A stretch of DNA of 64,000 bases from Amanita rubescens (GCA_015039365.1 WION01000280.1:1-64000), one strand, 5' to 3'; shown: positions 37,011 through 49,582, counted from the stretch's first letter. Notes: generated from the sequence alone by a model not told the origin. Program-made: numbers and translations.

Positions 37011-38155
37011 ACTTTTTTTTTGCTTGCAATTGCTGTTACTTGCGCGACGGATTACCTGGGTCGGCACGGTCCCATTTACAAAAAACCTCCATTAGACGTA
37101 AATTTTGCTGACGGCTATGTACTCACTCTTCGTTGGTCGGTTCGAAAACGACGCATTTCGGCGACAAATATTGAGATAATTGGCGGGGTATCCCACGGCT
37201 CGCCATCCGTAAGATGCGGGATCGTTCTACCATTGGCAAGTCCCTAGTCATCTCACTTGGGCCATAAGTAGTCGATCGCGACGTAGGGAAGAGGGATACC
37301 TGTGAATCCGCTAGGCACAATGATGTACTTTCACAGATGCATCTTTGAAACAAAAGCGTTTCAAAATGAACCGCTGTAGGATCCCACAGCCTTTTGATAA
37401 TCAGTAACCGATGCGCGAATTTGCATTAATAGCGTATGACTGGAAGAAAGTAGGATCGCGTTTCGTCAACAGCCGAGCCGTCGACGGGCTAAGCAGTGTA
37501 TATAATGCGCATGAGATGATGAAGTGTCATCCGGTGTGGAGATGAATATGGAGGTTGGAGGCTAGATTAGGCGACTGTAGTCGCAACGACGAATAGAGAG
37601 CGATACCTTTAAAATCGCAGTCTCTCGCAGTTCCCATGGCAAGTCGAGTCAGAGAGGATGTCACATGTCACATGTCAGAGTCACATTCCTTTGTTGCGCA
37701 TTCACATTCAACTGCGAGTCGCGACTGCAAGGAAGCTGATACCTCCCAGTAGGCCACAAGAGGCTGACAACGGTACTCCAATCTCAAAGTCACATGGAGA
37801 AAAATAAGTTCCACGAAGAAATCAAAGACTCCGAATCACTATGAATTAGAGACAGATCTCGGGAAATTGACCATCAACTTACCGCCGCAAAGTGACCCGA
37901 ACGTGTATAATTATCCTCATTTGATCTGCCAGCAAGTAACTAACAGCACCGCCCAATGTATCGTGATTCCTGCTTCTCTTGTTGTCCCGAAGTTATAATT
38001 CTTTCCAGCCCTTGTTCTAATGCGAGTTGACATCACTGAAGGAGAAATACAGTCACAATATACGCCAAAAATGAAACTTATACAACTAGCCTGTTAGCCA
38101 CAGAACATTGTCCAAACATAAACGACGTTTAGACGCACATTGCTCTCCAATACGA

Positions 38156-38415
38156 GTTGTAAGCGGCCAGGGCACCTTAACGTCACGATCTGCTACGTAA
38201 CTGATGGACCTTGAACATTGAACGATCGATCATTTACTCAGGATGGGAAATCCAATGACTTGTGAAATGTATGATCAAGGGTCGCAAAACGCGGTTTTGC
38301 GACGAGTTGGGCACATATTCAGGAAACGCCATTTGCACGTCCCTGGCTCCCAATACGGGTGGTAAGCGGTCTGAAGGTGCCACAACAGAAGAACATAAAC
38401 AACAGAGGTATTTAA
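38156..38415 (+). promoter_or_regulatory. promoter of secreted-protein copy 3
   Basis: Distal GTTGTAAGCGGCCAGGG at 38156-38172 followed by CTTAACGTCACGATCT and TACGTAAC; degenerate proximal GTGGTAAGCGGTCTGAA at 38359-38375; TATTTAA at 38409-38415. Confidence 0.65.
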
Positions 38416-38476
38416 CCTGGCGCGTACGAAGCCAACCTTCAGACTCACGTCCTCACATACTAGTCTTACGAACGCA

Positions 38477-38981
38477 ATGCACTTCTCTTCGCTCATCCTC
38501 ACTCTCACCGCTGCCACCGCGGCATCGGCCTTCTACTATCCTACTTTCCTCAATCTCAACGGAGCTACCGAGGCTTCTGATTATCTCACCTATACACTCG
38601 TCCCAACCATCTATGGTAAGGTGCTCTCTGCATGTTCTTTCGCTCGATATTTATTCGTGATTGTAGATTGTTTCCTCAAGTGCAATGCTGTCGCCGGCTG
38701 CAATTTCGTCAACAGTAAGCTAATTCCCACTTAGAAATGTGTATGATACTAAATTTCTTTTAGCTTACCACGACGTCAATGGCAAGGTCAGCTGTCTTTC
38801 CTTTTTTTTGTCCAATTCGACGCGTTCTAACGGATTTGCACAGAATGGCAGCCCAGATCTTACTTGCTCTATGTACAAGACGTGCCATTATTCTAACACT
38901 GCTATCAACAAGGGTGGACAGACGCAACCTTCTGGACTTCTTGACTACATCACCGAGAGCGATGGTTGGTGCAAGTATTAA
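38477..38981 (+). CDS. small secreted six-cysteine protein, copy 3 (no KR propeptide)
   Basis: Exons 38477-38615, 38667-38714, 38764-38786, 38844-38981; 115 residues. The signal peptide MHFSSLILTLTAATAASA runs straight into FYYPTFLNLNGATEAS: the 21-nt stretch coding for the ATVAKR-type propeptide is absent, as in copies 7 and 10. Exon 2 DCFLKCNAVAGCNFVN. Almost identical to copy 7, with which it forms an inverted duplication. Confidence 0.88.
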
Positions 38982-39261
38982 ATGAGGCAAATGGGTGGTT
39001 CGATGTGTTGATGTCAAGTAATCTTACGAAACGTTTCGAAAGTTTGTTCTAGTAGGGTTTTCGTGATTCGTGTAATTCCAGTGTGCTGTTCCTGTTCTAT
39101 CCATGATCCGTGGGTTTAAGGGCAATAAATGCATTGGTCACCGGCTTTCACTCCTTCAACGCTCTGCCGTGACCATTAGTAAGCCATCGTCATAACCCTA
39201 CGCCCTTAAGTTTCAGGGTCTTATCTTAGTTAGGTGATAGGCAAGGATACACTCTCGCCTT

Positions 39262-39690
39262 TTACATACCACCATCCCCGCACGGATCAAAATTGAAACG
39301 TGGCATACTTATTACCATGTCCGCACTCGGCAACTTAAGCTTATCCGTATATCTAATTGGGACTTCCTTGTCTAGATCAATCATACGCAGTGTTGGACAA
39401 GCACGCTTACAATGTGGGAGGACGTGAAAGTGAGTCTCGACTCCGATGAGGAAGAACTCGTTAACGAAACTCCAGCTGATGATTGGCGGAAGAGAACGGC
39501 TATGTACTCCGTTGACGAAAGTAGTAGCAGCAGCAGCAATGCGAGTACCAGCAGGGTTATCGGGGCCAAAGATGTCCTTTGTGTCCGGAATAGTGTGAGC
39601 CGGTGGAGCTTGTGCGAAGACGTTGATGTCGGGACCAATCTTTTCAGCGTCTGGGGCATCTAGGGGGGTTTTCGGGGGTCCTGCTGACAT
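39262..39690 (-). CDS. hypothetical protein, 142 residues
   Basis: Open frame from ATG 39690 to stop 39262, starting MSAGPPKTPLDAPDAEKIGP. Codon choice in the first 100 residues looks like coding sequence; the tail (after HFHVLPHCKR) may instead be an intron plus a further exon. No family recognised. It starts 35 bp from the divergent F-box-like gene, so they would share a very short promoter, which weakens the call. Confidence 0.35.
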   Translation of the reverse strand: MSAGPPKTPLDAPDAEKIGPDINVFAQAPPAHTIPDTKDIFGPDNPAGTRIAAAATTFVNGVHSRSLPPIISWSFVNEFFLIGVETHFHVLPHCKRACPTLRMIDLDKEVPIRYTDKLKLPSADMVISMPRFNFDPCGDGGM

Positions 39691-39725
39691 ATGGCCAATG
39701 AGGATCAAACTCCTCGCCAGCCAAC

Positions 39726-41032
39726 ATGTTCGCCTCTGGCTACCCCATCTTGTTTCCTCCAGAGATAATCGATCACATTGACGACAAATCGATGTTGCTT
39801 TCCTTCGGCCTCATCTGCGGACGAGCTCTTGTCAAAAGCCGACGTCGTCTATTCTCCTCCCTCGAGTTCACCGACCACAAGAGTTTCGACCGCTTTTTGC
39901 ATCTAGCCGGCAAGCCATGGACCAGTTTTACGTTGGCTGTCACAGAGCTCCACCTGCAGGATGTGTTTCACCACAACTTCTGCTACCGTTATAAGTGGAA
40001 GCCTATACAGGTCGCATCAAACCTCCGTAACGTGAGGTCACTGAGTATATCAGCACATAAGATCTGGAAACCCGGATGGCAAATCGTACCGCGCTCTGTC
40101 CTGGATGTTATCTTCCAGTTGAACCTACACGATCTCCAGATAGATGCCGTAGGCATATGGCGCACGGAAGACATCGTGATGCTATTCAGCCGGCTTCCTT
40201 CTTCTGTGAAAACACTTGCCTTCCGGAAGCTACGATTCCGCGGAACGCCGGATCTCTCTCGCCATTTAGATATATTTCGTCGCCCTTTCCGCTTCAGAAT
40301 CATCGATAACATCTCGCTCGCTCTTCTAAGAGACGTATTGGATCCATCGAGTAACCCGGACCTTGACGTCGCCGTACAGGCCTTCCATATTCAAACCCCC
40401 GACATCGCCCTTGCACAGGCCGACAATCTCTTGACCTCGAGATTTTTACATCACATCGGCCATCATCTTGAACAGCTTCTGATTACCTTCAAAAGGCCAT
40501 ATCTCGGTGAGCACAGTTCCGTGTTAAATATATGATATATTGAAGCCACCGATCTTCAACAGATGAACCCCTTACATATTTGGAACCAACTCAAATTGCC
40601 CAATGCATCAATATCCGCATGCTATTTGTCGATCTTCCAGATTTTGCATTCAAAACACCCCCGCTTCATTGCAGGGTTGCTGATGTTCTCTCAGCTATGT
40701 GGAAAATGTTGTCCGCGCTGCCTGCGCCGAACGCTCTACATGAATGTTGGTTCAAGTTCACGCCCTATGAAAGCTGCTTTGAAGAACAAATGTCTTCGTT
40801 GGGATTCCCGAATCTCCTTCGTAGATTAAGGCACATGTTTCCGAAGCTGAAGGTAACCAAGATCATATTGGACACTTGGGGACAGTCAAGACGTGATTTG
40901 CACTTTGAAGGGTTGCGTCGAGTGACTGACTTGAGAGCATTTGAGGAAATTGGTTTTGTGAAGCTCGTAGCAGCAGGTACGAAGGAGCATGTTGCGTGTC
41001 ACTCTGTTTTAGAGGGCTGTGATTATTTGTAA
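39726..41032 (+). CDS. F-box-like protein of the basidiomycete LRR-type family
   Basis: Exons 39726-40506 and 40563-41032, 416 residues. The N-terminus ILFPPEIIDHI followed by MLLSFGLICGRALVKSRRRL is a shortened F-box-like motif; the usual LI(L/I)DxLxDD segment appears partly deleted. The remainder has the regular Leu-rich strand pattern (RNVRSLSISAH, VKTLAFRKLRF, LEQLLITFKRP) of F-box/LRR-like mushroom proteins. Probable role in SCF substrate choice, with no known target. Start ATG is the first in frame. The intron (56 bp) has a good donor, GTGAGC. Confidence 0.7.
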
Positions 41033-43557
41033 AATTACATGGTTCCAAGTGTCCACTTGCATACCGCCCGTGGTGCTAGCAGTAGTGTGGTACTGTACTA
41101 TAGTACGTGGCGCCAGAAACATTCATTCACTCGTACAACTGGCAGCTCTTACCATTTTCCCCTGCGACGTCTGCCCAGTTCGGTGCACCTGATCCTGTCG
41201 GATGACTTTATGCATAAAATGCCTGTAATTAACAGTGTTGGGTGGGTAACCGCTCCTTCGGTCACGAAAACGGGAAACCTTAAGCTAAGTAAATAAGCTT
41301 CACTTACTATGAACGTTAAATGACACGCGTTTGCTCGTTTTGATATAGCGCGCACTAGTTAACCCCGATTCTTCGAACCATCAGACGACATATGGTTTGT
41401 GACTTAACCTAGGGAGGTAACTGTGACTGAATCCAACCGCAAAAGTGTTTTATTTACCGTCCACTCACATATAAACCGGATACTCCATAAGGAGTTGCGG
41501 ATCTCTCCCTATTTTGAGATCTTGGCTCCAGGGTGGCGAGCACAATTGACACAATGTCAGTGCCAAAAAATTTGCGGTATTTAAGGAAGGGCGTGCGGAG
41601 AAGTTATAGAAAGTACGATGAATCGAAAGCTGAGGCCATATAGTCAACTTGAGTAAAGTTGGGGGCGTGAGAGAATACGTATCTAGTTCGAGTTGACTGG
41701 CAAACGAGCAGGATCTGCTTACCCTGTTCACACTGCCGATTTGAGATATCGACTGCAAAATTGACATCCTTCCGGATCACAATTCACGAATACTTCTTTG
41801 GCCTTCTCCGGCGCCCGTAACTCTTGTCATCGTCGCCGCGGCCTATGACCTGTCACTATTATGGGATGAGCGCGTACAAGTCTCCTGCACAATGACCAGT
41901 CACCCACCTGTCGAATGGTTCACGAACAGCTTGGCCAGCGCGGGAAAAATGCTGCTACCTAATTGGTACGGGAACTGCCGACTGACCCCACTGACCCACT
42001 GTTCTGGCGCTCTTTGAATTGACTGACCCACTGAACGGTTATAACCACGGTCAGTCAATTGGGAAATAACCGGTCAGTCGCAACACTGACGTAAACTCCG
42101 AGTCTGGTTGCCTCATGTGGCTGTGTCCTTAGTAATGCAACAACGTGAGAATATTACCATTTTCCTCGCGATCGCCCACAGTGACCACGACCCACCAACG
42201 CAGCCTGGGGTTGCCGATGCGCCCGATGTTCTGAACCACGTTCTACGTATCACGGGGGAGGTGATTAGTCTCATAATAAACCAGATAGTGAGTTTCCAGT
42301 GTACGCTCAATCCAGCTCGCGTCTCTTAACTCTCCTTTGTTGCCAACCAGAGCTCCCGCGAAACCTCTCCTCCTTTCACAAATTGAAATTTAAAGTATGA
42401 GGGAAGGGCCCTCGGAATCAGCTTACAGCTCTTCGACCGCCCAATTCGCTTACCCAGCCATCGATTACCCCATCCGTTGTCTTGGCGCCATCCGGTCCGA
42501 CAGTGACGTCCAATTGAAGTCGATAACCCAGATAACCATCAATCTACTCTAAGCTTGTCCATTGATCGAGACCTCATTCTGTGGGACGAACAATGCCGAG
42601 TGCACGACGGTACCTCAGGCGGAAGCGGCTGGGATCCTTTGTGGACCACGGGTGACTTGGATGCTGCTTCAACTGGGCTTTGGAAGCTACTGCTGCGCTT
42701 TATCTCATCAGTTCGATGCCCAATGTTTATCCCTGCTTTCGTCTGCCGCCGGTGATGGACTCAGCGACGGCGCAACTTGACAAAAAGGACAATCGCGAAG
42801 ACACGTATTGGGCAGGGTACCCAAGGAAGCGGCAAAAGATTCATGCGATACAATCGGCAAAAACTCTGGACACATGAGGTCAAACTGACTCGGGTATTTC
42901 CCAACTGTGCAACCGAAATCAGGCACAGTATTTATTTTTTCTGCGGCTAGAAAATCGCTGCAGAATAAGACTGACACATATTGAACCTTGTTCAGAGCCG
43001 TAAGATGAAGCGAAGCACGTCCACAAGACGTTGACAGCAGACTTACAATAATCTCAAACTCTTCTCCTGATCGAATTGGTTATGGAATCTGAGCTTCTTC
43101 TGTCTATCCCGCTTCATGGAAAAGCAATCTACCCAAAAGGGACAGTGAAAACAAAATTAGATTCGTATGTGTCTCTTCTCTGAATGGAAAGCGGTTAGAG
43201 AAGCTGAGGCACATTAATCCTTCTTGGGCAAGATAATGTTGAGCAAAGTAGATGAGGCACATCTAGGATCACGAGATGTTGACACTGACAGCAATTTTAC
43301 CGATCCGGTAGTTTCACTTTATAACTTAATTCCTTTGTTCATCGGAATGCCTGCGCACAGCACACTTCACGCAAATGTTATTTTCTCCGTTTTCCTTTTA
43401 CGACCATTCTTGTATCCTTTCTTATGAATTCCGTGCTTGGTTAAAATAAAGGGAAAAAAGGCCGCATCAATGAAACCTTGTGAGTCGTGACGAATCCCAG
43501 TTAGGCAACGACAGTTGCACGTGGTTCAAGAACTGACATCCCTAGTTTTCCAATACC
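41033..43557. other. intergenic, no gene recognised
   Basis: About 41530-41900 is a diverged direct copy of 61640-61985. A strong nested palindrome lies at 42017-42060. A stretch near 41265-41310 (GGTCACGAAAACGGGAAACC) resembles 61317-61350. Open frames here are short and unlike any family I know. Confidence 0.5.
42017..42060. repeat. nested palindrome
   Basis: Arms AATTGACTGACC (42017-42028) and GGTCAGTCAATT (42049-42060) are perfect inverted repeats. Between them sits the palindrome GGTTATAACC (42037-42046). Extra CTGACC/GGTCAG copies lie on both sides (41980-42000, 42070-42078). Confidence 0.9.
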
Positions 43558-43558
43558 A

Positions 43559-43575
43559 ATGGTGAGCGGTCAGGG
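43559..43575 (+). promoter_or_regulatory. 17-bp family promoter motif upstream of copy 4
   Basis: ATGGTGAGCGGTCAGGG followed by CATGTTAACGTCACGATTCA; only this distal copy is recognisable, and no clear TATTTAA box matching the others was found before the ATG at 43828. Confidence 0.6.
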
Positions 43576-43827
43576 CATGTTAACGTCACGATTCACACCA
43601 TGTAAGCGGTGGTTCGGGCAGACGTTCGATCATCCTGCGATGGTACGTTTCGCAATGCCGGCCGACCACAGCTTCCATGCCAGGCCCAAACGCTCACATA
43701 ACTCAAGACTCCTAAGCCTGTCTCCGATACGAGCGTTGGGCGGTTTGGATATCGTAACAATAGCGATATTTAACTTCGACTCCCAAGACGTCAACTTCAG
43801 ACTCGTGTCTTGACATTACCCCTCACA

Positions 43828-44354
43828 ATGCACTTCGCTTCGCTCATCCTCGCTCTCTCTACTGGTGTTGTCGCGTTGGCTGTTCCAACCAAGAGGGCCC
43901 TTGCCTATGACACGGTTTTCCTTGATCTCAACGCAGCAATCGAAGCTTCCGACTATCTCACTTATACACTTACCGTCAACATCCCAGGTTAGGCTACTGC
44001 TCTTCATTCTTCTGACGATGTTTAATCGTGATTCCAGACTGCTTCTATGCTTGCGATGCGATCGATGGCTGCGGCTTCGTCAATAGTACGCCAATTCCTA
44101 ATTCCCGAATAATATGATGTTAAACCCACTTTAGCTTACTTTGATGTCAATGGCAAGGTCGGCTATGATCCTTCTTGTAAATACCGACGTCCTCTAACCT
44201 TCTCGTGTAGAATGGAAGCAACCTTGTTACTTGCGCGATGTTCAAGACATGTCATAATGCTTCGGAGGCCACCAATTACGGCGGTCAGACGCAACCAGAT
44301 GGAAAAGTCGACTATATCACTGGGAGTGACGGTTGGTGCCAATTCTCATACTAA
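43828..44354 (+). CDS. small secreted six-cysteine protein, copy 4 (divergent)
   Basis: Exons 43828-43987, 44038-44085, 44135-44157, 44211-44354; 124 residues. Signal peptide MHFASLILALSTGVVALA, then VPTKRALAYDTVFLDLNAAI with a KR site. Exon 2 DCFYACDAIDGCGFVN, exon 3 TYFDVNGK, exon 4 with LVTCAMFKTCHNASEAT, GGQTQPDG and DGWCQFSY. All six cysteines are kept. The first donor is GTTAGG, weaker than in other copies, so splicing may be inefficient. NAS in exon 4 is a potential N-glycosylation site absent from most copies. Confidence 0.85.
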
Positions 44355-46650
44355 AATGAGGACGATCGGAGGTGCCATTGTGATGATGCCGTGCAGTCTA
44401 AAGCTTTGAGCCTGTACAAAATGCACTTGCTGTAATAGTATTTGTCTCCAATTTAATCTCGAGAGTAGTGTCCGAGTCGTCGCACTTCAAACCCACCATA
44501 TCATGTCTATTTAGGGAGACCATTAGCCAGCCCTGCTGCCAAACCTTTTTCAGGGAGTTACTAACCGGTTTGTGCATATGTAATGCACCTTACATACAAA
44601 CGGGTACCTTCCCGGTTTTTAACATCACCGCACAATCGTCCCGGCACGGATCAACGCCACATATCGGCATGGTGTTAAAAGGGGTATGCTGGGGCATGGG
44701 GTAGGGTTCAAGCAAGTTGTGCGCTTAAGCCCGGGTCCAGATTTAGCAACTTATTCCACGTCTGTCCATCGGGATACATCCTGATACACGATGCCCCTAT
44801 CAATGATCTGGCAGATCAACAAAGCTTCAGTTTGACGGCTTCCTTCGGAATTTCCAGCGATCATTCCCCCTGGGCGGGCGCGATGAGGCGCGATGGCGAG
44901 GCGGGTGCCGATGGGCATATCTGATGGAAGACCTGTGGAAGATTATGGATTTGTCATGCACGCGATTTCGTCATGGGCAAGCCGATGCCATACGTTATCC
45001 GATTAACGTCAAGTTATTTAAATAACTAAGGTTTGGAAAACGAAATGACGTTCCGCTGTCCTAGTAGGGCCGGCGTATGTCGGAGTACATGAGAGTACAT
45101 GGGATATCCGAGGTTCATCCGAGTCCGAGTCAAAGTACTATCGTGATTCAGGGTGCACTTGGTGCTAGCTCCCTGATCATTGTCTTGATGAGGATGGCAA
45201 GCATGTCACAACTTGTGACCTCCACGCGTTTGATCCTTTCTCAACGACACATCTCAACTCAGGAAGAAGTCATTTATGTATGATGGAATACTGCAGTAAA
45301 GGCGTTTCCACGAGTCGTCATGACTTATTCGCCCACTCACATAAGTCGGACCCTCGTTCCATACTCCACACTGGCAGGTTATCATGTCGTTATCTGATCA
45401 ACGCCTTATTACAATGTCTTTTGTCTCTTCCTGTGTACCTCTCTGAACACATATTCAATGATTGAAAGACTTTTCACTTTTGGGATCGGACCCCAACCAA
45501 GCTCTGTGTGCCAGCCCCGAGTTGGGTTAAATCAGTACGTACCGAGTCCATAGCAGCGAAAAAAAAAAAACTTATATCTAGTTTTTCAACGACTACAGAG
45601 TTGAATACGACCAGTATACCTTGCTGGGCTACTTAACCTGTCCAGAAAGGTAATATGCCAAACAAGCAGACATGCGATATGTTCTCACAACCGCAATATA
45701 GGTGAGTCCTTATTCGTTTTACCTGACGTATGCTGGACCTGGAATGACTTCGAAACAGACTGAGCTGCACTCAGCTTTATCGAGTGACGTAATGTCAGGC
45801 TGAGTCGACCTTAAACTCCAGAAGTTGACAGTCTTATTTGTCTCAAACGTGTTTCTCGTTGGAACGATCATGGAATTCGTGCGTCCGCGCATATCTCGTT
45901 GACTCCAACAATGAAAAATAACTGTACTTTAGGCACGATGCTTACACATGTTTTAAAAATGACACTTCGGCACCCTGATTCTCTGGCATCAGTGGTGAGC
46001 GGCCAGGGCATCTTAACGTGAGTTTTTGAATTGTCACTCGGTCGGAACGGATGATCGAATACCATATCGCAGGGTTGGCAGGTTATACGCAAAAATGGAA
46101 TTTACAAACTAGAGACGTCCTGGTAGTAATGAGTTCGTCGTATTCATCGTCTTCGCCTGCTCTCTCTCATCATCGCCGCCTCCTCCTCTATGCTCACGTA
46201 CCTTCTCAAAAATGAATTTGCTCTCGTTGTACTACTGTTGGCTCGATGCACCTTAGACGGAAGCGGCTGTCATCATTCGCGTACCAATGCCGAGTTAAGA
46301 CCCCGGACTCTACGCCGTTTGACGGCCAATACCTCAAAGCCGACTTGATCGTTGAAGTGAGGTTCCCCAAGAAATTGCGAGCGGTCTAATAGTGACAGAC
46401 AAGGTATAGTACGATTTTACCACCATTCGCAAGTCACCTGATCAAATTGGCTAGCAAAGGTTGACAGACAATCTGGTTCAATTTCATGCAAGCGTCTTCC
46501 GCTTCTCGCGCGTCTTCCCCTCGTCTCTGGACGCATTAAACCCTCGGTTATGTAAATCAAGGGATGAAATGGACACCACCGCTGAAAACGATGAAACCGT
46601 TACTAGTCTGTTCGGCGCATAACTTGACACGCTGTTTCAATTGAAATCGA
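44355..46650. other. intergenic with an orphan family promoter motif
   Basis: No gene. GGCACGGATCAACGCCACAT (about 44641) belongs to a downstream block that also follows copies 3, 10 and 11. An isolated motif GTGGTGAGCGGCCAGGG at 45992-46008 with CATCTTAACGTGAG has no family gene immediately after it. Confidence 0.5.
45992..46008 (+). promoter_or_regulatory. orphan 17-bp promoter motif
   Basis: Perfect GTGGTGAGCGGCCAGGG plus the downstream TTAACGT element, 930 bp before copy 5 and not followed by a gene at the usual distance. Confidence 0.6.
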
Positions 46651-46653
46651 TAT

Positions 46654-46880
46654 GCGGTTAGGGCATCTTAACGTCACAATACTACGTAACTGGTGGATTT
46701 TGAAGGACTGTTCAATTAGGACACTTACAGCATTGCCAACTCGTGAAGTGTACACAATGCCGACAAAACGGAGCTTACAGGCTGGTTAGGTACACAAAAC
46801 GACATTTGCACGTTCAGGGCTCCCCGATACGAGCAGCCTGGCAATGGCGAAAACAAAACATAAACAACAGCGATATTTAA
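46654..46880 (+). promoter_or_regulatory. promoter of secreted-protein copy 5
   Basis: Degenerate GCGGTTAGGG (46654-46663) followed by CATCTTAACGTCACAATACT and ACGTAAC; TATTTAA at 46874-46880, 57 bp before the ATG. A proximal 17-bp copy is not recognisable. Confidence 0.5.
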
Positions 46881-46937
46881 CCTGGCGTGCACGAAGTCAA
46901 CTTCAGACTCGCGTCTTTGGATTCACCTACAGTCACA

Positions 46938-47460
46938 ATGCACTTCACTTCGCTCATCCTCGCTCTCTCTACTGCTTTTGTCGCGTCGGCGACTCCGATA
47001 TCCAAGAGAAGCCACTTCTACCCGACTTTCTATAATCTCGATGCAGCCACAGAGGCTCCTGACTACATCACTTATAAACTCGTCGCAACTACCCCAGGTA
47101 AGGCGCGGACACGCTTCGTTCAGGGCGGTGATTAATCTTGTTTTCTAGACTGTTTAGCGGCGTGTGACGCGGTCTCCGGCTGCAACTTCGTCAATAGTAA
47201 GTCAATTACTAATTTCAAGAGAAGCGAGGGACTAAGCTCCGTTTAGTTTATAACGATGTCAATGGCAAGGTCCGCTTTCTCTTGTTCCCTTGTCAAATGA
47301 CGCGCTCTGACGGTTTCCACAGAATGGAAGCACTTTGCTTACTTGCTCTATGTACAAGGATTGCCATTATGCTGATACCGCTACGAACAAAGGTGGTCAG
47401 ACGCAGCCTGATGGTCAAGTTGACTATATCACCAATAGCGATGGTTGGTGCCAGATCTAA
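46938..47460 (+). CDS. small secreted six-cysteine protein, copy 5
   Basis: Exons 46938-47097, 47149-47196, 47247-47269, 47323-47460; 122 residues. MHFTSLILALSTAFVASA signal, then TPISKRSHFYPTFYNLDAAT with a KR site. Exon 2 DCLAACDAVSGCNFVN, exon 3 IYNDVNGK (the junction codon is ATT rather than ACT/AGT), exon 4 LLTCSMYKDCHYADTAT, GGQTQPDGQ, DGWCQI. Forms a divergent subgroup with copies 4 and 6. Confidence 0.87.
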
Positions 47461-49340
47461 ATGGGGCGATTGGAGGCGCCGTCGTGTAGTCTTACACCTT
47501 AAGCCTGTTCAAAGTCTGTTTTTGATGTAAATAGTAGGACTTCGTCATTTGTTCAGTTACAGTGCTCCATCATTTCTGTTTAATTCTTTCTTAAGACGAT
47601 GACGTCTGGGTTCAAAATCAAAACAAAAAAACCAATATATATATTTGAGGCGTCGAAGCATTCAAGCACACCTTCCACCCTTTTTCGAGTTTAATGCCGG
47701 TAAGCTCCCAGTTCCGGCTACAACAGCAAGCCGCCTTTCAGCCATCTATCTCAGTTAGGTGCACAGGCCAACAAAAGCTAATAAACAAGGCATCCGTTAG
47801 CCTTTCGCATCAACGCGTGCCATCCCTGATCAACATTACATTGTTGGATTTTGGATTCAGATTCCGAGTCGGCAATCTATTCCCGCGAATCGAGGTACTG
47901 TGGCCCAGCATTTCCTAGCCTAGGAGATCTAACGCTTCAAGTGATCGCTCCCGGGTGGTGCTAGCGCACTAATGAGCCGGGTGTACGAATTGAGGAATAA
48001 ATGGAGTTGCACGCATACCTTCATCTCCTGAGCATGAGCAACTCTGAACCACGGCGATCAAACAAATCCAGCGCAGTCCGCAACAAAAATCGTAAACCCA
48101 AATGCAGTCTTTCATGCAGGGCTTGTGAACTTCTCGCCCTGAAAGATGGATGTCACATGTCACATCTGTGAGTGTGACATTCGCAACCTCCTCAGAGCGT
48201 TCGTTGTCTTCGTCAGCTAGCAATTTCAACCTTACCTCAGGAAGGAATCAATTGCGACAAAAGATATCGTAAATGGATTCCTGCTCTTCGCTACGACTTG
48301 CTCGCATACTCGCATAAGCCAGACTCGCCATTTCCATTCCGGCTGACGTGGACACGTCATCAAGTCTTTACCTCATCCTCATGTATCTGCGCAAACTGCA
48401 TCTGGATAGGACCAAAAGTCGCTATACGGATGAAAATGAGGCGTCGGACACTGAACCTGACAAGATCTGGTGCCTTGCCACTCTCTGCCACCCCTAGAAA
48501 GTCCCCCGAATCGCTAGCATCAAACAGGGTGCTCAATGCGCATCCAACATGACCAAAGGAGCACGAGTCTCTGCCCCGACCTCGAACTTGGGTGACGGGC
48601 CGAATGGCAACCTGGAATAGCTAGCTCGGATCCGAGCACGCGTGGCGTTAAAGAGGGTGGGCGCCTCGGCGCCCGGTATGACGAGGGTTGAGAAGACAAT
48701 TCAGTTGTTAATGAGAAGCGACTAAAATACCGTATGGAACCATTTTCTTTCACTTAGGCGTGAGCAAAGCTAATTTGGACCTCAGTCATTGACTATCAAG
48801 AGAGAGCCATTTGAAATTTGTGCGTTTACGGGACACATTTTACAATCACTACTATGACGTCAAGCGGAGCAAACGTGTGACACAACTGCAATAAATTGAC
48901 AGCGATCTTACCATCTCAACTAGAAAAATTCCAGCGAAACAATGACAGCGGTGTGGCATCTTTCGTACTTTAATAAAATATAACTATTTTCCCCTTCGAA
49001 TTAGCTACGGAGTTTGTGCGTCCTCTGGACTCGCTCCACTCGAAATACAGGATACAAAGGGCAAATATAGCCAAAAAGGGACGCTGACGCAAGTGTTTGA
49101 CTATCCACGACAAGAAAATGGCTACATAAGAACGGATACGAAAGTAGACGTGAGGCACATTCTCAAGATCAACAGCGTTCTTGCATCTCAAAGTCGCCTG
49201 AAGAACCTGATACATGTCCCATGCCGTAGTCAATGAGATGCGGTCGCAGGCGTGTGAAACTCCAGCACACGGCGCGGCAATGAAACGTTTGCCACCCTAA
49301 TTAGGTGTAAATCGGCATCTCGACATCCCTAGTTCTCCGA
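47461..49340. other. intergenic, no gene recognised
   Basis: Contains a short AT dinucleotide run near 47634-47644 and a TGTCACATGTCACATCTGTG tract at 48152-48171. A diverged copy of the 27520-type repeat lies at about 48890-49110. Short open frames only. Confidence 0.5.
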
Positions 49341-49345
49341 CACGA

Positions 49346-49525
49346 GTGGTCAGCGGTCAGGGCGTTTGACGTAACATTTCCAGCCACGTAACGTTTTGAA
49401 CGAAGATCGAGTGACTTTTGAAACGTCCCACAGAGCTGGGCGCGAAAGGGAGCTTACAGACTGCCTGGATGTAAAAGTCCCAAACGAGTGGTAGGCGTCC
49501 AGGGCACCATAACAGAGGTATTTAA
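49346..49525 (+). promoter_or_regulatory. promoter of secreted-protein copy 6
   Basis: GTGGTCAGCGGTCAGGG at 49346-49362 and degenerate GTGGTAGGCGTCCAGGG at 49488-49504, spacing 142 bp (shorter than in other copies); TATTTAA 49519-49525. Confidence 0.6.
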
Positions 49526-49582
49526 CCTGAAGCGTAGGAGGTCAACTTCAGACTCACGTCTTCATATCCACTCACAGTCGTT

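Larger units (their letters stand above)
37020..39240 (+). repeat. inverted duplication matching 52285-53880 and 56400-56880
   Basis: Landmarks 37660-38010 (palindromic TGTCACATGTCACAT tract, then TAATTATCCTCAT and ATGTATCGTGATTC) and the whole of gene copy 3 with its 3' flank (CCCTGAAA... near 39220) recur inverted at 52285-53880 around gene copy 7. The left part (37110-37560) recurs inverted at 56400-56880. Confidence 0.75.

Noticed and set aside
39412..39663. Plus-strand Ser-rich 83-residue frame
   Set aside because: Antisense to the hypothetical minus-strand frame, which has the more coding-like codon use; no family.
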